DNA of 5,285 nucleotides from Oscillibacter sp. GTDB taxonomy: Bacteria; Bacillota; Clostridia; Oscillospirales; Oscillospiraceae. The notes beneath the pieces are model-generated. The model searched no databases. It was not told the origin of the DNA and worked only from the letters and a program-made list of their open reading frames with translations. The stretch is taken from assembly GCA_017447005.1 (NCBI GenBank), contig JAFSOM010000383.1, forward strand, positions 1 through 5,285. The letters run 5' to 3'. The position numbers and the translations under genes were made by a program. Below, piece by piece: positions 1 to 2,620 of the stretch (position 1 is its first letter; each line of letters opens with the position of its first letter).

Positions 1-605
1 GCGAGGCCGTACTTTTCCATTTCCGTCAGGAACGGATTCTCCGACAGCGTTCCCTCCGTCACCGGATTCTCCGACGTTCCCTCCATGAGAACCGCCCGCA
101 CAACTTCCTCAAATGAACAGACTTTCAGGCGGCAAATCGCGCTCATCAGCCCGACGGTAATCGTCTCCTCGTCGTAGGCGTCAATCTCCACGTCGTAAAA
201 ACGGCGCAGACGGTTTTTCTCCCGGAAATAGTCGATATGGCGTTCCATCACGGGCTTATAGCGTTCGTCAACGCCCAAATCGGCGCATAAGAGGGCGGCG
301 CGGTCGGCGTAAAAGCGCTTGGAATAGAGAAGCGTATCCTCTAAATGATTGTCCTCCGGGCGCGGCTTGGGGAACGGCGCGTAAATCAGATAATTCGTCG
401 CGGGGTTCGCGTATTCCAGAAAATACTTGGCGTAAAACTGGTTATCCGGTTTCAGATAGAAAATTTCCGCGCCGGACAGTTTTATGGACGCGACATCTTC
501 CGCAAATTCGCCGCGGTCGTCGTACCAGAACACCAGCGTCCGGCCCTCGCCCGTAAATTCCGCGTTCAGACGCTCCTCAATTTGATTCAGATTCAGTTCC
601 GCCAT
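1..605 (-). CDS. pglZ: BREX-1 phosphatase-fold protein PglZ, N-terminal part (201 codons, runs off the window)
   Basis: This is the N-terminus of PglZ, the alkaline-phosphatase-superfamily core protein of BREX. It is essential for BREX-1 defence and is encoded directly after pglX in standard loci. Translation on the minus strand from the ATG at 603-605 gives MAELNLNQIEERLNAEF at 1-17, then TLVFWYDDRGEF at 23-34, EIFYLKPDNQFYAKYFLEY at 47-65, NYLIYAPFPKPRPEDNHLED at 71-90 and RRFYDVEIDAYD at 134-145. The WYDD and LIYAPFPKP.P.DN.L.D blocks are characteristic of type A PglZ N-termini. PglZ is usually around 800-850 aa, so about three quarters, including the metal-binding phosphatase core, lies outside and its integrity cannot be judged. 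A GGGAGG 7 nt upstream of the ATG supports the start. The ATG lies inside the end of the MNT gene (13-nt overlap). Residues 176-195 contain a short tandem duplication, annotated separately. Confidence 0.94.
   Translation of the reverse strand, partial: MAELNLNQIEERLNAEFTGEGRTLVFWYDDRGEFAEDVASIKLSGAEIFYLKPDNQFYAKYFLEYANPATNYLIYAPFPKPRPEDNHLEDTLLYSKRFYADRAALLCADLGVDERYKPVMERHIDYFREKNRLRRFYDVEIDAYDEETITVGLMSAICRLKVCSFEEVVRAVLMEGTSENPVTEGTLSENPFLTEMEKYGL
21..80 (-). repeat. Imperfect in-frame tandem duplication in pglZ
   Basis: Two adjacent copies encode GTSENPVTE (PglZ residues 176-184, bases 54-80) and GTLSENPFLTE (residues 185-195, bases 21-53). At DNA level both share the core CGGATTCTCCGAC and GTTCCCTCC on the plus strand. 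The downstream copy has two extra codons relative to the first, and the frame is preserved. It probably lies in a surface loop between predicted helices, and its effect is unknown. Confidence 0.75.
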
Positions 606-961
606 GCAATATCCTCCCGCGTTCCATAAATCAGCGCTCTCTCTTTCAAAATCGCGTCGCGGAAGCGGTCACGTCCGAACTTATCCTCCGGTTTCTCCAA
701 CGCTCCGACCGTCAAAAGGTCAATCCGCTTTCCTAACGCCGCTTCCAAATCGCTGTACAGTCCGCCCAAAGACCACGGGGAAGTCATGGAAAATAACCCC
801 TTGACCTGCGTCCCGGTCAAATCCACCAGCAAATCCACGTCGCTTTCCTCGTCAGCCTCCCCACGCGCATAGGAGCCGAACAGATAGACCGCCGGAAGGC
901 GGTATTCCGCCGCAACCGGCGCCACGCGCTCGGCGATTTCCTCCAACGTATAAACCGCCAT
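593..961 (-). CDS. Minimal nucleotidyltransferase (MNT) domain protein, antitoxin-like (122 aa)
   Basis: This is a Pol-beta-superfamily minimal nucleotidyltransferase. Seen: the catalytic signature GSYARGEADEESDVDLLVD at residues 29-47, giving the G29-S30 loop and metal-binding D41 and D43, with a third acidic residue probably at D81 (KRIDLLT). All active-site elements are present, so the protein is predicted to be catalytic. Known: relatives such as MntA pair with HEPN ribonuclease toxins and neutralise them by AMPylation. No HEPN gene lies beside it here, because the next gene is pglZ. Start: ATG at 959-961 with GAGGAGG 7 nt upstream; this site includes part of the stop codon of the upstream pglX piece, which is 12 nt away. 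Its last codons overlap the first 13 nt of pglZ and contain the pglZ ribosome binding site, so the two are probably translationally coupled. Its role within BREX is not known from the sequence. Confidence 0.9.
   Translation of the reverse strand: MAVYTLEEIAERVAPVAAEYRLPAVYLFGSYARGEADEESDVDLLVDLTGTQVKGLFSMTSPWSLGGLYSDLEAALGKRIDLLTVGALEKPEDKFGRDRFRDAILKERALIYGTREDIAWRN
613..618 (-). promoter_or_regulatory. Ribosome binding site of pglZ inside the MNT gene
   Basis: GGGAGG is 7 nt before ATG 603-605 and is embedded in the last codons of the MNT gene. It fixes the pglZ start and the 13-nt overlap. Confidence 0.7.
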
Positions 962-968
962 ATCCGCG

Positions 969-975
969 CCTCCTC
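969..975 (-). promoter_or_regulatory. Ribosome binding site of the MNT gene overlapping the pglX stop codon
   Basis: GAGGAGG sits 7 nt before ATG 959-961. Its first bases are part of the TGA that ends the C-terminal pglX piece, which favours coupled translation. Confidence 0.7.
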
Positions 976-1930
976 ACTTTTCCTTCGACATGATGTTTTT
1001 CGAGTTCGCAAGGACTTCATAAAACTTGCCGTCGCGGGCGGTTTGGAGTTTGCGGTAGTTCGCCTTTACGCCGTCGTCCAAATCCAGCGCAATCCGCGAC
1101 AACGCCAGATGTCCGATTTTTTCGTCGTACTCCCGGCACTCTTTCAACTGCCGCGACAGCTTCTCTTTCCGTTTCGCCGCCGACGCCTTCTCGCGGGCGT
1201 CCTGACTGCTTTCCTCCATGTCCCGCATACGCTCCATTTCGCTCGCGTATATCCGCTGCATACGGTGCAGATAGTCCACGCGCAGAGCGCCAACCGTATC
1301 GGCGTCGTAACGGTGAATATAAATCAACGCCTTGAAGCCGTTTTGTTTGCCGGAATCGAACAGCCAGTAAATCGGACGCTTCCCGGAACCCGTCACGGAG
1401 TACGTCGCGCAATGGTCATTGAAAAAGTCGTTGAGGAAATAGGCGCGGACAGTTTCGCGGGGCGTCCGGCCCGGATTGCCCAGCGCGTCGGCGATAAACG
1501 ACAGGTTTCGCTCCAACGTCTCCGCGCCGTAGGCCGCTGTGAGCCATATGCAAAACCGCGTGATGATGTCCTCGTCCGGCAAATAATTCTCGTCCGTGAA
1601 CGGCAAAATGTTGTCGGCGACAGGCTGAAACGTGACGTATCTCGACGCGTCCCACGCGCCCCCGGCGTAGGCTAACCCGTCCACGTCCAGCGAATAGCGC
1701 CCGAACATACAGCCCACGGCGTAGGAAATCAGGGAGCGGATTTCGCGCTTCAAATCGGCGCGGCGGACGGTTACGTCTCTGTCCTCCACTTCCGGCGTCA
1801 ATTCGCCCTGTAAGCCGTAAATGTCAATGAAAATACGGTTTAATTTCTCCTCGTTGGCTTTCAACTGGCGGAATCGCGCTTCGCATTCGGATTCCCATTC
1901 CCTGTACCGCTCTGAAATCAGCGTCGCCAT
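974..1930 (-). CDS. pglX: PglX C-terminal domain encoded as a separate gene (318 aa)
   Basis: This is the C-terminal domain of BREX-1 PglX, here a free-standing reading frame. Seen: residues 24-48 (LKANEEKLNRIFIDIYGLQG followed by ELTPE), VTVRRADL at 53-60, ISYAVGCMFGRYSLD at 68-82, GLAYAGG at 85-91, YFLNDFF at 164-170, and KRPIYWLFDSGKQNGFKALI at 184-203. A charged coiled-coil-like helix spans about 222-275, then IALDLDDGVKANY. These are hallmark blocks of the PglX C-terminus in the correct order, and nothing appears missing. Known for the family: this region normally follows the SWDFKRHPL segment in the same chain and is thought to contribute to DNA target recognition. The ATG at 1928-1930 is supported by an in-frame TGA two codons upstream and by AAAGGAG 11 nt upstream. 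It is separated from the rest of pglX by an antitoxin/PIN pair. It could be a functional second subunit or a stranded fragment; intact coding over 318 codons favours function. Confidence 0.94.
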   Translation of the reverse strand: MATLISERYREWESECEARFRQLKANEEKLNRIFIDIYGLQGELTPEVEDRDVTVRRADLKREIRSLISYAVGCMFGRYSLDVDGLAYAGGAWDASRYVTFQPVADNILPFTDENYLPDEDIITRFCIWLTAAYGAETLERNLSFIADALGNPGRTPRETVRAYFLNDFFNDHCATYSVTGSGKRPIYWLFDSGKQNGFKALIYIHRYDADTVGALRVDYLHRMQRIYASEMERMRDMEESSQDAREKASAAKRKEKLSRQLKECREYDEKIGHLALSRIALDLDDGVKANYRKLQTARDGKFYEVLANSKNIMSKEK

Positions 1931-1933
1931 AGC

Positions 1934-1947
1934 TTTTCATTCTCCTT
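1934..1947 (-). repeat. Imperfect direct repeat, copy 2, just upstream of the C-terminal pglX piece
   Basis: The minus-strand sequence AAGGAGAATGAAAA matches AAGGGGAATCATAA at 2607-2620 in 11 of 14 positions. The two copies bracket the toxin-antitoxin cassette. This copy contains the ribosome binding site of the C-terminal piece, so part of the similarity may be Shine-Dalgarno purine bias. Confidence 0.35.
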
Positions 1948-1948
1948 T
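1942..1948 (-). promoter_or_regulatory. Ribosome binding site of the separate PglX C-terminal piece
   Basis: AAAGGAG is 11 nt before ATG 1928-1930 and overlaps the TAA stop of the PIN gene. It shows that the C-terminal piece can be translated on its own, although the spacing is slightly long. Confidence 0.6.
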
Positions 1949-2375
1949 ACGCGCCCAGAATATCCAGCATTTCATCCGGCGTCACGGCGCGGGTTTGCGC
2001 GTGGCGGAAATCCCGGATGTTGCACGTCACCAGATAGTCCGCGCCGACGTTCTGCGCGCATTTATCCTGTAGACAGTCCTCAAAATCGCGGAAAGCCGTA
2101 TCCGCTATCGCGTCCATGACCTGTTCCCGCGTGGCGACAGCGATTTTCAGGATTTTGCAGGCATTTTCAAGCAAGTACCGCGTATCCGCGTCGGAACGCG
2201 CTTTTCGGATAAGATACCAGATAGTTGACAGGGAATGGAAAGCCATATATCCGTTTAACGCGCCGGAACCGCAAAGCTCCATAACGCGGATAGAGGATTC
2301 TTTGAAAGGGTCATCCCTTTGCGTCAACGCGTTCAGGATAACATTCGTATCAATCAAAACGTCCATACTTTTCAA
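1947..2375 (-). CDS. PIN-domain ribonuclease toxin, VapC-like (PIN_3 type)
   Basis: This is a PIN-fold endoribonuclease that as a toxin would cleave RNA when freed from its antitoxin. Seen, numbering from the TTG start: VLIDTNVIL with first catalytic Asp D9; a central helix with HSLSTIWYLIRK at about 47-58; DFEDCLQ at 97-103, giving E99 and D100; and VTCNIRDF at 116-123 with the last acidic residue D122, followed by VTPDEML. These match the full domain of the PIN_3 type, in which the mid-helix acidic residue of classical VapC is usually replaced. The Arg common in VT-R-N is Cys here (C118). The length is normal, with no truncation. Start choice: a strong GGGAGGAGG sits 6 nt before TTG at 2373-2375 but 15 nt before the first ATG at 2364-2366, so TTG is favoured by spacing (142 aa) and ATG (139 aa) remains possible. 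The gene overlaps the antitoxin by 26 nt (17 nt if ATG is used). It lies 16 nt upstream of the C-terminal pglX piece. Confidence 0.9.
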   Translation of the reverse strand: MKSMDVLIDTNVILNALTQRDDPFKESSIRVMELCGSGALNGYMAFHSLSTIWYLIRKARSDADTRYLLENACKILKIAVATREQVMDAIADTAFRDFEDCLQDKCAQNVGADYLVTCNIRDFRHAQTRAVTPDEMLDILGA

Positions 2376-2604
2376 TCATGGCCTCCTCCCGCGCTTTTTC
2401 CCAGTCGAAATCCTTCGGAAAAGGATGTTGACGCCCGTATTCCATGATATTCAGGAACGCGGCGCGTTTCTCGTCGGCGTCGCTGTCGGGGGCGGATTGC
2501 GGGGCGGACTGCTTCAGAATTTCATCCGCCAGCGCAATCACAAGCCGGATACCGTTATCCGGCAACGCGGCGATTTTTTCATAGGCTTCCTGACGTAAAG
2601 TCAT
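2350..2604 (-). CDS. VapB-like antitoxin of a PIN-domain toxin-antitoxin pair (84 aa)
   Basis: This is a small protein starting MTLRQEAYEKIAALPDNG, with a predicted helical N-terminal part (about 1-33), an acidic and Ala/Ser/Pro-rich linker (about 34-45) and a C-terminal tail ending EKYGRFD. Small Firmicutes proteins with a short helical head and a tail like F-D-W/Y...EEA..EKYG.(F/I)D commonly precede PIN-domain toxins. The tail would be the part that wraps and inhibits the toxin, which is inference by family resemblance. The ATG at 2602-2604 is chosen because it lies 2 nt after the pglX stop, with an AAGGGG Shine-Dalgarno about 10 nt upstream inside the last pglX codons. A longer in-frame start at 2670 would only overlap pglX with an unlikely N-terminus. 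Its 3' end overlaps the PIN gene by 26 nt, the usual coupling of antitoxin and toxin. No classical DNA-binding fold is obvious from sequence, so autoregulation is not shown. Confidence 0.77.
   Translation of the reverse strand: MTLRQEAYEKIAALPDNGIRLVIALADEILKQSAPQSAPDSDADEKRAAFLNIMEYGRQHPFPKDFDWEKAREEAMIEKYGRFD
2382..2390 (-). promoter_or_regulatory. Strong ribosome binding site that favours a TTG start for the PIN toxin
   Basis: GGGAGGAGG lies inside the antitoxin gene, 6 nt before TTG 2373-2375 and 15 nt before ATG 2364-2366. The spacing fits the TTG, so this site decides the start in favour of the longer form. Confidence 0.6.
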
Positions 2605-2606
2605 AA

Positions 2607-2620
2607 TTATGATTCCCCTT
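2607..2620 (-). repeat. Imperfect direct repeat, copy 1, at the end of the N-terminal pglX piece
   Basis: The minus-strand sequence AAGGGGAATCATAA covers the last codons and the stop of the N-terminal pglX piece. It is the partner of the repeat at 1934-1947. When the two are aligned, the reading frames of both pglX pieces coincide (GAA-GGG-GAA-TCA against GAA-TGA-AAA-GCT-ATG shifted to the same phase). Confidence 0.35.

Larger units (their letters stand above)
1931..2606 (-). other. Toxin-antitoxin cassette separating the two halves of pglX
   Basis: These 676 bases hold only the VapB-like antitoxin and PIN toxin genes and replace the short linker that joins the catalytic part and the C-terminal domain in one-piece PglX. 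The cassette is on the same strand as pglX and has no transposase, recombinase or terminal inverted repeats that I can see. It is about as GC-rich as the operon around it (57 % in the one line counted, 2101-2160). It leaves the operon polarity intact and supplies the ribosome binding site used by the downstream pglX piece. How it arrived is not shown; recombination at the linker is an inference. Confidence 0.8.

Noticed and set aside
1043..1675. Long open frame on the plus strand (210 codons), and others at 345-629, 2116-2598 and 3288-3782
   Set aside because: They lie antisense to well-supported genes, have Arg/Phe/Val-rich low-quality translations, contain no recognisable domain, and are explained by the codon usage of the opposite strand.
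1931..2606. Toxin-antitoxin cassette as an insertion sequence or integron-like element
   Set aside because: No transposase, integrase, inverted repeats or recombination site could be seen, only a weak 14-base direct repeat.
974..2607. pglX split explained by a simple frameshift or single nonsense mutation
   Set aside because: The two pieces are separated by 676 bases holding two complete genes, so one base change cannot join them.
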